Assembly (NCBI GenBank): GCA_035315345.1
Contig: DATFYA010000119.1
Location: 1 to 49,070 of the forward strand
Direction of reading: 5' to 3'
Source of the DNA: Candidatus Methylomirabilota bacterium
GTDB taxonomy: Bacteria; Methylomirabilota; Methylomirabilia; Rokubacteriales; CSP1-6
DNA: 49,070 bases
The translations under genes were made by a program, and so were the position numbers. Shown in pieces: positions 33,089 through 43,141 of the stretch (position 1 is its first letter; each line of letters starts with the position of its first letter). The notes under the pieces were generated by a model that made no database searches, was not told where the DNA came from, and saw only the letters and a program-made list of their open reading frames with translations.

Positions 33089-33631
33089 CTAGCGGCTGGC
33101 GTCACCGCCTCCCCAGCGACGCTCGTGATAGACGAGCCGCTGCGGCTCGGTGAGCAGATCTCGCGTCTTCAGGTGGTAGCGCAGGTGCACCAGCCGTACC
33201 GCGCTACGAAGCCGCTCCACCTCCGCGACGAGCGGGGCGAGATCGGCCTCGGCGGCCCGACCCCCGTCGAACAGCATGTCCAGCCGTCGCTCGGCGGCCA
33301 GGAGAGCCGCGGACCGGGGACGCGATTCCGCGAACATCGCGCCCTCCAGCGCCCGCAGCTGCGCGGTCTGCGTGGCGGTGAGACCGAGGGCGTCCCCGAG
33401 CTCGAGCACGTGCAGTGGGCCGGGGTAGCCACGACGATCGGCGGTGAAGGCCATCCCGAAGCCCCGACCATCGGCGACCACTCGATCGAAGCTCTCGATG
33501 CAGCGCTGGGCTTCCTCGTGCCCCGAGACGCCCGGCGGGCCCTGGTGACCCGCGTGCGGCGCGTGCTGGGCCGGCGCGGGGGCGGCGATGACGAGCGAGA
33601 CGAACAGGATCGGTGCGGTGAGCGTGCGCAT
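33089..33631 (-). CDS. Spy/CpxP-like exported protein
   Basis: The 180-residue product has an N-terminal signal peptide (RTLTAPILFVSLVIAAPAPA) and a His-rich stretch (HAPHAGHQGP) right after it. The helical body has two LTxxQ-type repeats: LGLTATQTAQLRALE and DLLTEPQRLVYHER. These are marks of the periplasmic Spy/CpxP and metal-sensor group. The ATG at 33631 has a GGAGGAG site; an upstream ATG at 33655 is in frame but less likely. It is 60 bp downstream of the lytic transglycosylase gene on the same strand, and may share its message. It may act as a periplasmic chaperone or metal sensor. Confidence 0.75.
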   Translation of the reverse strand: MRTLTAPILFVSLVIAAPAPAQHAPHAGHQGPPGVSGHEEAQRCIESFDRVVADGRGFGMAFTADRRGYPGPLHVLELGDALGLTATQTAQLRALEGAMFAESRPRSAALLAAERRLDMLFDGGRAAEADLAPLVAEVERLRSAVRLVHLRYHLKTRDLLTEPQRLVYHERRWGGGDASR

Positions 33632-33691
33632 GGACTCCTCCCTGGGGCGGAGCATACGATACGCGACGGCTCGGCGGCAGGTGGTCTGGAG

Positions 33692-34375
33692 CTAGCGAGC
33701 GACGGTCAGCCGGCTGCCGGGGGGAAGGTTGCTGTAGGTCACCGAGCCGTTCGGCCCGCTGTAGCGATACACCGAGCGAGGGAGGGCGCCTCGGCTCGTC
33801 CAGGCTGCGCCGCCGCTGCCGTGGAGCACACGCTGAACGTACTGCTGCGTCTCCGCATACGGCGGAATCCCGCGGTGCAAGTCCACGGCCCCCTCGCCCG
33901 CGTTGTAGGCGGCGACGGCCAGGGCCACGTTGCCGGGGTACCGGTCCAGCAGATAGCGGAGGTGGCGCACGCCGCCCTCGATGTTCTCGCGCGGGTTGAA
34001 GGAATCGCGCACGCCGAGGGCCAGCGCGGTCTTCGGCATCAGCTGCATCAGCCCTCGGGCGCCGCTGCGGGATACCGCGGTCGGATTGAAGGCCGACTCC
34101 GCCCGAATCACGGATTCCACCAGCGTCGCGTCGACCCCGTGGCGTGACGAGATCTCGCGGATCTCACTGGCATATTGCCCACGGGCCGTCTCGGACATGC
34201 GCAGCCATCCGGTAGCGGTGCCGGAGCTGCCGGGGAGGCCTCGATAACGAGGGTCGGTTGGCGCGTTCGTAAGATGGACGACGCCGTCGGTCTCGACCAT
34301 CCGATAGGAGTCCGCCTGTGCGCAGGAAGTGCCTACCACTGTTGCGAGAAATCCCGCCAGCGCCACCACGCCCAT
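33692..34375 (-). CDS. Lytic transglycosylase (SLT domain) with DUF4124-type strands
   Basis: This 227-residue exported enzyme cuts peptidoglycan. It has a signal peptide (MGVVALAGFLATVVGTSCAQA), then a short DUF4124-like strand pair (YRMVETDGVVHLTNAPTDPR). The SLT domain at about residues 80-200 starts HGVDATLVESVIRAESAFNP, with catalytic Glu in AESAFNP, then GARGLMQLMPKTALALGV and AVAAYNAGEGAV. The C-terminus ends in a second DUF4124-like strand set (SVTYSNLPPGSRL). I used ATG 34375; GTG 34384 is also possible. No ribosome site is clear. The lon terminator at 34422-34460 lies just upstream, so it probably has its own promoter nearby. Confidence 0.88.
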   Translation of the reverse strand: MGVVALAGFLATVVGTSCAQADSYRMVETDGVVHLTNAPTDPRYRGLPGSSGTATGWLRMSETARGQYASEIREISSRHGVDATLVESVIRAESAFNPTAVSRSGARGLMQLMPKTALALGVRDSFNPRENIEGGVRHLRYLLDRYPGNVALAVAAYNAGEGAVDLHRGIPPYAETQQYVQRVLHGSGGAAWTSRGALPRSVYRYSGPNGSVTYSNLPPGSRLTVAR

Positions 34376-34421
34376 GGTCTGCACGGGGGCAGACGGTCCA
34401 AGAGCCGTGCCAGAGAGGACG

Positions 34422-34460
34422 AAAATACCGAGAGGCCGCTGGAGCTCGGCGGCCTCTCGG
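34422..34460 (-). terminator. Rho-independent terminator after lon
   Basis: Read on the minus strand, CCGAGAGGCC and GGCCTCTCGG form a perfect 10-bp stem (34428-34437 with 34451-34460), a 13-base loop, and then TATTTT. It lies 22 bp after the lon stop and so ends the hsp20-dnaK-dnaJ-hspR-lon message. Confidence 0.85.
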
Positions 34461-34482
34461 CTTGTGCTTTTAACGTTTCCGG

Positions 34483-36912
<2,430 letters not shown>

Positions 36913-36932
36913 GGTCTGGTCGTCCTTTCCTT

Positions 36933-37319
36933 TCAGAACAGATCAACGGGCGACAGCTGACTGGCCGCGGCTCGGACGAGCGCCTCGCTTCTCCCCCGCT
37001 GAGCGTCGTCACGTGACTGCGTCATGTCGCTCCGCACGTGGTTGGTCAACTCCTCGATCTGCGCCTGCATGTCGAGCATCCGACGTCTCATCTTTAGGAT
37101 GATCTCGATGCCGGCCAGATTCACCCCCAGGTCGCGGGCCAGCCGGGTGACGCGCGCGATCTCCTCGACGTCCTCGGCCGAATACATCCGGGTCTTTCCC
37201 TCGGTGCGGCTCGGCCGGATCAGCCCCTTCTTCTCGTACATGCGGAGGGTCTGCGGGTGGATCTTCACCATCTCGGCGACCACACCGATCATGTACAGAG
37301 GACGGCTCCGGTCCGTCAT
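36933..37319 (-). CDS. hspR: MerR-family heat-shock repressor HspR
   Basis: HspR represses dnaK operons by binding HAIR operators and lets go on heat shock, with DnaK as co-repressor. The 128-residue product starts PLYMIGVVAEMVKIHPQTLR and goes on MYEKKGLIRPSRTEGKTRMY and EEIARVTRLARDLGVNLAGI, the HspR marks. The C-terminal helix has RRRMLDMQAQIEEL. The ATG 37319 overlaps the dnaJ stop by 4 bp. It is inside the operon whose promoter carries a HAIR-like site (40936-40956), so autoregulation is likely. Confidence 0.93.
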   Translation of the reverse strand: MTDRSRPLYMIGVVAEMVKIHPQTLRMYEKKGLIRPSRTEGKTRMYSAEDVEEIARVTRLARDLGVNLAGIEIILKMRRRMLDMQAQIEELTNHVRSDMTQSRDDAQRGRSEALVRAAASQLSPVDLF

Positions 37320-38320
37320 TCGCGCGCGCTCCCCACGTTGTCGGTCTCGGTGCGGGCGGGCAGGAGCCGAGCGAGCTCCCGGAACATCTCCTGCGTCCGC
37401 GGATCGAGACCGCGCGGGATCTGGACCCGCGTGGTGACGTACAGATCCCCAAAGCCATCTGCAGCCAGCCGGCGTACCCCCCGGCCGCGGATCCGAAAGG
37501 TCTGCCCTCCCTGCGTGCCGGGCGGGATCACGAGGTCGATGAGACCGTCCACCCCCCGGACGCGGATTCGACAGCCGAGGACTGCTTCGGCCATCGAAAG
37601 CGGGACCTCGCAATAGAGGTTGTCGCCCTTCCGCGTGTAACGCGGATCGGCGTGCACCCGGGCGATCACAACCAGGTCGCCCCGGGGACCCCCGAAGGGG
37701 CCCGAGTGCCCTTCATCGGGAATCCGGAGCTGGCTGCCCGTGTCCATACCGGGCGGCAGCACGACGTGCAAAGAAGTGCGTCCGGGCGCCACACCCCGTC
37801 CACGGCAGGCCGAGCACGGCTCGGCCACGCGGGTGCCCGCTCCGTCACACGCCGGGCACGCTTCCCTCGATGTCTCGCGCCAAATCGTACCGAGTCCGCC
37901 GCAGTGAGCACAGGGCGCCGGCTCGGCGCCGGGCTCGGCGCCACTGGCGTCGCAGGCCTCGCACGGCGACAGCCGGTCGACGGGCACGGACACCTCGACG
38001 CCGGTGACGGCCTGCTGAAACGAGAGCTCCACGGGAACATGCAGATCGTCGCCTCGCCGTCCGCCCCGAGTGGCCCCCGCGGAGGTCGCGCGGTCCCGCA
38101 CAACCGGGGCGCCCTGTCGATCGTAGACGGTACGGGCGGTGGGATCGCTCAGAATGCGGTACGCGTGGACGATCTCCTCGAACACGGCGCGAGCGCCGTG
38201 ATCCCAGAAGTTGACGTCCGGGGAATACCGCCGGGCGAGACGCTGATAGGCTCGACGGATCTGGATCGCCGTCGCGCCCGCCTCCACCCCGAGCACTGCA
38301 TAGTAGTCACGCATGGTCAC
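37316..38320 (-). CDS. dnaJ: DnaJ-family co-chaperone with SPD in place of HPD
   Basis: The 334-residue protein has a J domain (about 5-70, DYYAVLGVEAGATAIQIRRA), a zinc-finger region (CEACDASG, CAHCGGLG, CPACDGAG, CSACRGRG) and a C-terminal peptide-binding domain (VVLPPGMDTGSQLRIPDEGH, VIPPGTQGGQTFRIRGRGV). The invariant HPD of the J domain reads SPD (RRYSPDVN, residues 33-35), since the codon is TCC. The Gly/Phe-rich linker is short and mostly replaced by Arg/Gly/Thr. It lies 53 bp after dnaK and overlaps hspR by 4 bp. It should work with DnaK, but with the His lost it may not stimulate its ATPase in the usual way. Confidence 0.92.
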   Translation of the reverse strand: MTMRDYYAVLGVEAGATAIQIRRAYQRLARRYSPDVNFWDHGARAVFEEIVHAYRILSDPTARTVYDRQGAPVVRDRATSAGATRGGRRGDDLHVPVELSFQQAVTGVEVSVPVDRLSPCEACDASGAEPGAEPAPCAHCGGLGTIWRETSREACPACDGAGTRVAEPCSACRGRGVAPGRTSLHVVLPPGMDTGSQLRIPDEGHSGPFGGPRGDLVVIARVHADPRYTRKGDNLYCEVPLSMAEAVLGCRIRVRGVDGLIDLVIPPGTQGGQTFRIRGRGVRRLAADGFGDLYVTTRVQIPRGLDPRTQEMFRELARLLPARTETDNVGSARE

Positions 38321-38373
38321 GCGCGGGGCCGCGTCGCATCACGCGACCCCGCGCTCTCCCGCCGCGGTCGCGG

Positions 38374-40302
38374 CTACTTCTTCTCCCCGAGATCCTCGAA
38401 CTCGGCATCCACGACGTCTCCCTTCGGGGCCGCGTTGCCGTCTCCACTGCCGGACGGAGCTCCGGACTGCGAAGCTCCCGCCGCTCCCGGCTGCGCCTGG
38501 GCCTGGGCGTCGCGATACATCGCCTCGGCCAGTTTGTGCGATGCCTGAGTCACCGCCTCTTGTGCCTTCTTGATCCGATCCAGATCGTCGGTCTTGAGCG
38601 CCTCGCGAAGCTCGCCCAGGGCGGTCTCGGTCGCCTGCTTGTCCGCCGCCGGCACCTTGTCACCATGGTCGCGGAGCATCTTCTCGGTGTTGTAGACGGT
38701 CGAGTCGCCGAGATTCTTGACTTCGATGCTCTCGCGCTGCCGCGCGTCGTCGGCCGCGTGGGCCTCCGCCTCCTTCTTCATGCGCTCGATCTCGTCCTTG
38801 CTGAGGCCGGACGAGGCTGTGATCGTGATGTTCTGCTGCTTCCCGGTCGCCTTGTCTCGCGCCGACACGTTGAGGATACCGTTCGCGTCGATGTCGAACG
38901 TGACCTCGATCTGCGGCACGCCTCGCGGCGCCGATGGAATGCCGTCCAGGTGGAATCGACCGAGCGTCCGGTTGTCGCGCGCCATCGGCCGCTCGCCCTG
39001 GAGCACGTGCACCTCCACGGAAGGCTGGCTGTCCGCGGCGGTCGTGAACGTCTCGGCCTTCTTGGTCGGGATCGTCGTGTTGGCGTCGATCAGCCGGGTC
39101 ATCACGCCGCCCAGCGTCTCGATACCGAGAGAGAGCGGCGTCACGTCGAGGAGCAGGAGATCCTTGACCTCGCCGGTGAGCACCGCCGCTTGCACCGCCG
39201 CGCCGACCGCCACGACCTCGTCGGGGTTGACGGTCCGGTTCGGCTCCTTGCCGAAGAGCTTCTTGACCTCCTCCTGGACCTTCGGCATCCGGGTCTGGCC
39301 GCCCACCAGGATGACCTCGTCGATGTCCCCGGGGTTCACCCCGGCCTGACGCATGGCCTCGCGGCACGGGGTCAGGCTCCGCTCGATGAGATCCGCCACC
39401 AGCGACTCGAGCTTGGCGCGGGTCAGGGTGAGGACCAGGTGCTTCGGGCCGGTCGCGTCCGCGGTGATGAACGGCAGGTTGATCTCGGTCTGAACCGTGG
39501 TGGACAACTCGCACTTCGCCTTCTCGGCGGCCTCCTTCAGCCGCTGGAGGGCCATGCGATCCTTGCGCAGATCGATGCCGTTCTCCTTCTTGAACTCCTC
39601 GGCGATCCAGTCCATGACCCGCTGGTCGAAGTCGTCACCGCCGAGGTGGGTGTCGCCGTTGGTCGCCTTCACCTCGACCACTCCCTCGCCGATCTCCAGC
39701 ACCGAGATGTCGAAGGTGCCGCCGCCAAGGTCGTACACCGCGACCGTCTCGTCCTTCTTCTTGTCGAGGCCGTACGCGAGGGCGGCGGCGGTGGGCTCGT
39801 TGACGATGCGAAGCACGTCGAGGCCCGCGATCGCGCCGGCGTCCTTGGTGGCCTGGCGCTGGCTGTCGTTGAAGTAGGCGGGAACCGTGATCACCGCCTG
39901 GGTGACCTTCTCCCCCAGATAGGCCTCCGCGGCCTCCTTCAGCTTGCGGAGTACGAGCGCCGAGATCTCGGGCGGGGAATACACCTTGCCCCGGCTCTCC
40001 ACGCGCGCGTCACCGTTGTCGGCCTTCAAGACCTTGTACGGCACGAGCTTGATCTCGCTCATCACCTCGTCGTACCGCCGACCCATGAAGCGCTTGATCG
40101 AGAAGATCGTGTTCTCGGGGTTGGTGATGGCCTGACGCTTCGCCACCTGCCCGACCAGCGTGTCACCCTCCTTCGTGAATGCCACCACCGAAGGAGTCAG
40201 GCGGCTTCCTTCCTGGTTGGCAACGACGGTCGGATCTCCACCCTCCACCACCGCCACCACCGAGTTCGTCGTACCGAGGTCAATGCCAATCACCTTCGCC
40301 AT
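38374..40302 (-). CDS. dnaK: Chaperone DnaK (Hsp70)
   Basis: DnaK binds exposed hydrophobic peptides in an ATP-driven cycle. It is 642 residues, full length. The ATPase domain starts [20 protein letters not shown], with [18 protein letters not shown] and [12 protein letters not shown]. The substrate domain has [17 protein letters not shown] and the lid ends with the acidic [14 protein letters not shown]. The only nearby co-chaperone is the SPD-type DnaJ; no grpE is in the window. It follows hsp20 by 102 bp on the same strand; a large hairpin lies between them (40343-40386). Confidence 0.97.
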   Translation of the reverse strand: MAKVIGIDLGTTNSVVAVVEGGDPTVVANQEGSRLTPSVVAFTKEGDTLVGQVAKRQAITNPENTIFSIKRFMGRRYDEVMSEIKLVPYKVLKADNGDARVESRGKVYSPPEISALVLRKLKEAAEAYLGEKVTQAVITVPAYFNDSQRQATKDAGAIAGLDVLRIVNEPTAAALAYGLDKKKDETVAVYDLGGGTFDISVLEIGEGVVEVKATNGDTHLGGDDFDQRVMDWIAEEFKKENGIDLRKDRMALQRLKEAAEKAKCELSTTVQTEINLPFITADATGPKHLVLTLTRAKLESLVADLIERSLTPCREAMRQAGVNPGDIDEVILVGGQTRMPKVQEEVKKLFGKEPNRTVNPDEVVAVGAAVQAAVLTGEVKDLLLLDVTPLSLGIETLGGVMTRLIDANTTIPTKKAETFTTAADSQPSVEVHVLQGERPMARDNRTLGRFHLDGIPSAPRGVPQIEVTFDIDANGILNVSARDKATGKQQNITITASSGLSKDEIERMKKEAEAHAADDARQRESIEVKNLGDSTVYNTEKMLRDHGDKVPAADKQATETALGELREALKTDDLDRIKKAQEAVTQASHKLAEAMYRDAQAQAQPGAAGASQSGAPSGSGDGNAAPKGDVVDAEFEDLGEKK

Positions 40303-40342
40303 GTCGTGTTCTCTCCTGTCTGAATGTCTGGAACACCGTCAG

Positions 40343-40386
40343 GGTGCCGGCGGCTCCGACCGATTACGGCCGAACCCGCCGGCACC
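40343..40386 (-). promoter_or_regulatory. Long perfect hairpin between hsp20 and dnaK
   Basis: GGTGCCGGCGG (40343-40353) and CCGCCGGCACC (40376-40386) form an 11-bp stem with a 22-base loop that can fold a second CCG/CGG stem. There is no T-run, so it is not a standard terminator. It may stabilise or process the message between hsp20 and dnaK, or dampen read-through. It is located 19 bp after the hsp20 stop and about 41 bp before the dnaK ATG. Confidence 0.6.
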
Positions 40387-40404
40387 ATCTCGTGCTGGAC
40401 GTCG

Positions 40405-40857
40405 CTAGACGGCCTCGACCTTGATCTCCTTTGCCTTGATCTCTTCGGACTTGGGAAGCGTCACGGTCAGCACGCCGTCGCGGTACGTGGCCTTGATCTG
40501 GCTGCTCTCGACGGGCATCGGAAGCGAGAACGTTCGCACGAACTTTCCGAACCAGCGCTCCCGACGATAGTGGCTCGCGTCCTGAACGTCGTTCTCTCCC
40601 CGACGCTCACCCTGGATCGTGAGCAGATCGCCGGTCACTGAGACGTGAATGTCCTTGTCGGTGATGCCCGGCAGCTCCGCACGGACCACGACCTCGTTCT
40701 TCGTCTCATACATGTCCGCGGCCGGAGCCCACACGCGCTCGCCGACCTCGGGGGAAGCCGGCTGTCCCAGGAAATTGTCGAACAAGCGATTCATCTGGGA
40801 CTGGATGTCGCTGAGCGGCAGATCGTTCGAGAACGGGCGAAATCTGATTAGAGCCAT
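40405..40857 (-). CDS. Small heat-shock protein Hsp20
   Basis: The 150-residue protein belongs to the alpha-crystallin family, which holds unfolding proteins for DnaK. The core (about 50-140) has WAPAADMYETKNEVVVRAEL, PGITDKDIHVSVTGDLLTI, YRRERWFGKFVRTFSLP and the end motif DGVLTVTLPK. It is the first gene of the heat-shock operon. The ribosome site GGAGGAGGAG is 7-8 bp before the ATG. Its promoter at 40927-40955 overlaps a HAIR-like operator. Confidence 0.95.
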   Translation of the reverse strand: MALIRFRPFSNDLPLSDIQSQMNRLFDNFLGQPASPEVGERVWAPAADMYETKNEVVVRAELPGITDKDIHVSVTGDLLTIQGERRGENDVQDASHYRRERWFGKFVRTFSLPMPVESSQIKATYRDGVLTVTLPKSEEIKAKEIKVEAV

Positions 40858-40926
40858 TGAAGCTCCTCCTCCTGTTCTACGGGCTTGTTATATACGGGGC
40901 ACCGCCCCTAACCTGAGTCTGAATGA

Positions 40927-40956
40927 CTTATATATGCTGAGTGTACTGGTGTCAAG
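40927..40956 (-). promoter_or_regulatory. Heat-shock operon promoter overlapped by a HAIR-like HspR operator
   Basis: On the minus strand, TTGACA (40950-40955), 17 bp and TATAAG (40927-40932) form a strong sigma-70 promoter. The 21-bp stretch 40936-40956 reads, on the plus strand, GCTGAGT-N7-TGTCAAG, close to the HspR operator CTTGAGT-N7-ACTCAAG (inner TGAGT and TCAAG kept). It covers the -35 and most of the spacer, a good place for a repressor. The leader has a GGGGC/GCCCC hairpin (40896-40908). The 181-bp gap 40858-41038 is AT-rich upstream of the promoter (about 40970-41006). Confidence 0.65.
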
Positions 40957-41038
40957 CAGTTGCCGAAATACTCACCTTATTAAATAAAATCAGATAGTTA
41001 TATTATGAGCCGGGAGTGAGCCTGTTTGCGGCGCTTGT

Positions 41039-41422
41039 TCAGGGGGAGGCCGGAGCCTCACGGAACGTGCTCACAAACCGCATCTGCAAGTCATACAGGA
41101 TGCCGTCGAGAAGCTGGCTCTCCTCCGTCGTCCGGTTCCCGTTGGTCTTCTCCCGGAGCATCAGCAACATGTCGATGGCAGCCTGCGCCCGCGCCAAGTC
41201 CCGACGAGACTCATTGGTCTGGGGATCGGGCGCGAGTCCAAGGCTCACCAACGCTGAGCTCGCGAACATCATGAAGAGACCGCCGAGATCGCTGGGCCCT
41301 GGACCAGAGCCGGCAGTCTCGGCGCGGCGGCCGGTGGGCGTTCCGACGCCCACCGGCGACCCCGCCGAGGACTCCACTCGGTGACGTCGGTCCGTCACCT
41401 TGAAGGGTTCTTCCTCACTCAC
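41039..41422 (-). CDS. DUF1844 family protein
   Basis: A 127-residue cytoplasmic protein of unknown function. The start GTG 41422 yields SEEEPFKVTDRRHR, the usual start of this family. The domain core is LFMMFASSALVSLGLAPDPQ, then AQAAIDMLLMLREKTNGNRT and SQLLDGILYDLQMRFV. The middle (about 20-45) is a Gly/Pro/Thr-rich linker. The longer open frame adds a basic tail unlike the family. It diverges from mazG and may share its -35 bases. The family often sits near chaperone or translation genes, but no function is known. Confidence 0.85.
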   Translation of the reverse strand: MSEEEPFKVTDRRHRVESSAGSPVGVGTPTGRRAETAGSGPGPSDLGGLFMMFASSALVSLGLAPDPQTNESRRDLARAQAAIDMLLMLREKTNGNRTTEESQLLDGILYDLQMRFVSTFREAPASP

Positions 41423-41448
41423 CAGTGCCAACCGCCTGAATGGACGGC

Positions 41449-41477
41449 AGGTTAGCACGCAGGGTCAGACCCTTCAA
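41449..41477 (-). promoter_or_regulatory. Promoter of the DUF1844 gene
   Basis: On the minus strand, TTGAAG (41472-41477), a 17-bp spacer and TAACCT (41449-41454). The -35 covers five of the same base pairs as the -35 of the divergent mazG promoter. Consensus match only. Confidence 0.4.
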
Positions 41478-41501
41478 GCGAGTATGGGGGTTGTGTATAA
41501 T
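41473..41501 (+). promoter_or_regulatory. Promoter of mazG
   Basis: TTCAAG (41473-41478), a 17-bp spacer and a perfect TATAAT (41496-41501) with TGTG just before it. Because the in-frame ATG at 41500 lies inside this -10 box, the transcript would start after it, so the mazG start must be ATG 41527. This box decides the start. Confidence 0.65.
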
Positions 41502-41526
41502 GCCCGTGCGACTCACGAATCGTCCC

Positions 41527-42330
41527 ATGGGTGACGCCGCCGGCACGCGTTTCGTTTCCCTCCTCGCACTGATGGCTCGTCTCCGGGGCGAAGGTGGCTG
41601 TCCGTGGGACCGCGAGCAAACCCGTGCCTCGCTCAAGCCCTACCTCATAGAGGAAGCCTACGAGGTGGTCCAGGCCATCGAGGAGGAGTCGCGCGACCAT
41701 CTGGTCGAAGAGCTCGGCGACCTCCTCTTCCAGGTCGTGTTTCACAGCCAGCTGGGCGCAGAGGCGGGTGAATTCACGATGGACGACGTGATCGCGGAGC
41801 TGTGCGCCAAGATGATCCGGCGCCACCCCCACGTCTTCGGGGACTCGGTGGTCGCAGACGCGGAGGCTGCTCTGGTGCAATGGGAGCGCATCAAACGCGA
41901 TGAAGCCGGCGACAGTCCGCGCCCGGGGTCAAGCCTCGATGGCGTACCGCCTTCGCTTCCCGCGCTGCTCCGAGCGCAGCGGCTGCAAGGCAAGGCATCG
42001 AGCGTCGGCTTCGACTGGTCGCGCTGGCAAGATGCATGGGCCAAGGTCGAGGAAGAGATGGGCGAGCTGCGCGAAGCGATGGGCCGGGACGACGCCGTGC
42101 GCGTCGAGGACGAATTCGGCGACGTGTTGTTCTCGATGGTCAACGTGGCACGCCTGCGAGGCATGAATGCAGAGGATTGCCTGCGGCGGGCGACCGAGAA
42201 GTTCACCCGACGATTCGGGAAAGTGGAGGCGGAGATGAAGGCCGGGGGCCGGACGGTCACGGAGGCATCCGCGGAGGATTTGGATCGGGCGTGGGAAGCC
42301 GTCAAGGCGCGGGAAGGCTCACGGCCATGA
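41527..42330 (+). CDS. mazG: Nucleoside triphosphate pyrophosphohydrolase MazG
   Basis: MazG hydrolyses NTPs and damaged dNTPs to monophosphates and pyrophosphate. The 267-residue protein has two MazG domains. The first, at the N-terminus, has GGCPWDREQTRASLKPYLIE and EEAYEVVQAIEEES and HLVEELGDLLFQVVFH, the metal-binding EExxE..ExxD pattern. The second, at about residues 155-235, has KVEEEMGELREAM and VEDEFGDVLFSMVNVARL. Both look complete. The start at 41527 is set by the promoter at 41473-41501. The end overlaps the macro-domain gene by 4 bp. Confidence 0.95.
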   Translation: MGDAAGTRFVSLLALMARLRGEGGCPWDREQTRASLKPYLIEEAYEVVQAIEEESRDHLVEELGDLLFQVVFHSQLGAEAGEFTMDDVIAELCAKMIRRHPHVFGDSVVADAEAALVQWERIKRDEAGDSPRPGSSLDGVPPSLPALLRAQRLQGKASSVGFDWSRWQDAWAKVEEEMGELREAMGRDDAVRVEDEFGDVLFSMVNVARLRGMNAEDCLRRATEKFTRRFGKVEAEMKAGGRTVTEASAEDLDRAWEAVKAREGSRP

Positions 42331-42863
42331 AGTGCAAGATCGGTAAGACGACGGTCGTGGTGGAGCGCGGAGACATCACCGACGCCGAGGTCGACGCCGT
42401 GGTGAACGCCGCCAATGCCGAGCTGTGGATGGGCACCGGGGTCGCCGGGGCCCTGAAGCGCAAAGGGGGCTTCGTCATCGAGGAAGACGCCCTGCGGCAG
42501 GGGCCTATCGAGATCGGCGAAGCGGTGCTGACCGTGGCGGGAAACTTGCCGGCGACCCACATCATCCATGCCGTCACCATGGGAAAAGACCTCAAGACCG
42601 ATCCGGACAAGATCACTGCCGCCACGCGCGCCAGCCTGGCGATCGCCGAGAAGCACAAGCTTTCGTCACTCGCATTTCCCGCCTTGGGCAGTGGCGCGGG
42701 GGGGGTACCCGCCGCCCAGTGTGCCGATGCCATGATGGCCACCGTGGTCGATCACGTGAAGAAGGGCAATTCGAGCCTCGAGAAGGTGCTGTTCGTCCTC
42801 TATGAGGACCAGGCCCAGAAGGCTTTCAGCGAAGTCCTGAAGCGCCTGGGGGGCATCCGCTAG
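42327..42863 (+). CDS. Macro-domain protein
   Basis: Macro domains bind or hydrolyse ADP-ribose and its derivatives. The 178-residue protein is almost entirely one macro domain: VVERGDITDAEVDAVVNAAN near the N-terminus, MGTGVAGALKRKGG, HIIHAVTMGK and the end loop AFPALGSGAGGVPAA. The Asn pair in VNAAN is kept; the usual GGGVDxAI loop reads WMGTGVAGAL. ATG 42327 overlaps mazG by 4 bp (ATGA), so both are translated together. Together they may clean modified nucleotides, though this is inference. No NADAR or toxin partner is visible. Confidence 0.9.
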   Translation: MKCKIGKTTVVVERGDITDAEVDAVVNAANAELWMGTGVAGALKRKGGFVIEEDALRQGPIEIGEAVLTVAGNLPATHIIHAVTMGKDLKTDPDKITAATRASLAIAEKHKLSSLAFPALGSGAGGVPAAQCADAMMATVVDHVKKGNSSLEKVLFVLYEDQAQKAFSEVLKRLGGIR

Positions 42864-42974
42864 CTCCAAACCTCGGCTGGCTCCTTCGGAAACGAGGACT
42901 TCCGGCCGCCTCAGGCTGACGCCAGCCGGCGACATCGTCCTGCCCAATACACGGTTCCAGAATCGCCCGTGGGC

Positions 42975-43036
42975 TACAATGTGCTGTCTCTCCTAGCGGA
43001 GCCGTCCCGTCGAGGCATGGTCGGGCCGGTCCCGAC
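42975..43036 (+). promoter_or_regulatory. Possible -10 box and dyad in the pilT leader
   Basis: TACAAT at 42975-42980 is a possible sigma-70 -10 box with no good -35. Downstream, GTCGGG-N5-CCCGAC (43020-43036) forms a perfect 6-bp dyad. The 278-bp gap 42864-43141 holds no gene that I can support. Confidence 0.3.
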
Positions 43037-43060
43037 GAGTATCATCGGGATCCGGCAAGC

Positions 43061-43076
43061 TGGAACGCGGGTTGCA
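43061..43076 (+). promoter_or_regulatory. Putative sigma-54 promoter of pilT
   Basis: TGGAACGCGGGTTGCA shows the required GG-N10-GC spacing (GG 43062-43063, GC 43074-43075) and differs from TGGCACN5TTGCA at one base. The start would be near 43087, with a 55-base leader. In it, AGCCTT (43115-43120) pairs with AAGGCT (43132-43137) and holds the Shine-Dalgarno AGGAGG in its loop. Confidence 0.5.
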
Positions 43077-43141
43077 TGCGGGTTTGAGGGGCACTAGGGG
43101 CAACCCTTCTCTCAAGCCTTAAAGGAGGCTCAAGGCTACCA

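Noticed and set aside
38536-40323. Long plus-strand open frame (595 codons) opposite dnaK
   Set aside because: A classic antisense shadow of dnaK; no motif, and dnaK is certain.
42981-43141. Cyclic-di-GMP (GEMM) riboswitch before pilT
   Set aside because: The place would fit, but the conserved GEMM core (for example the GGGACGCAAAGCC stretch) is absent.
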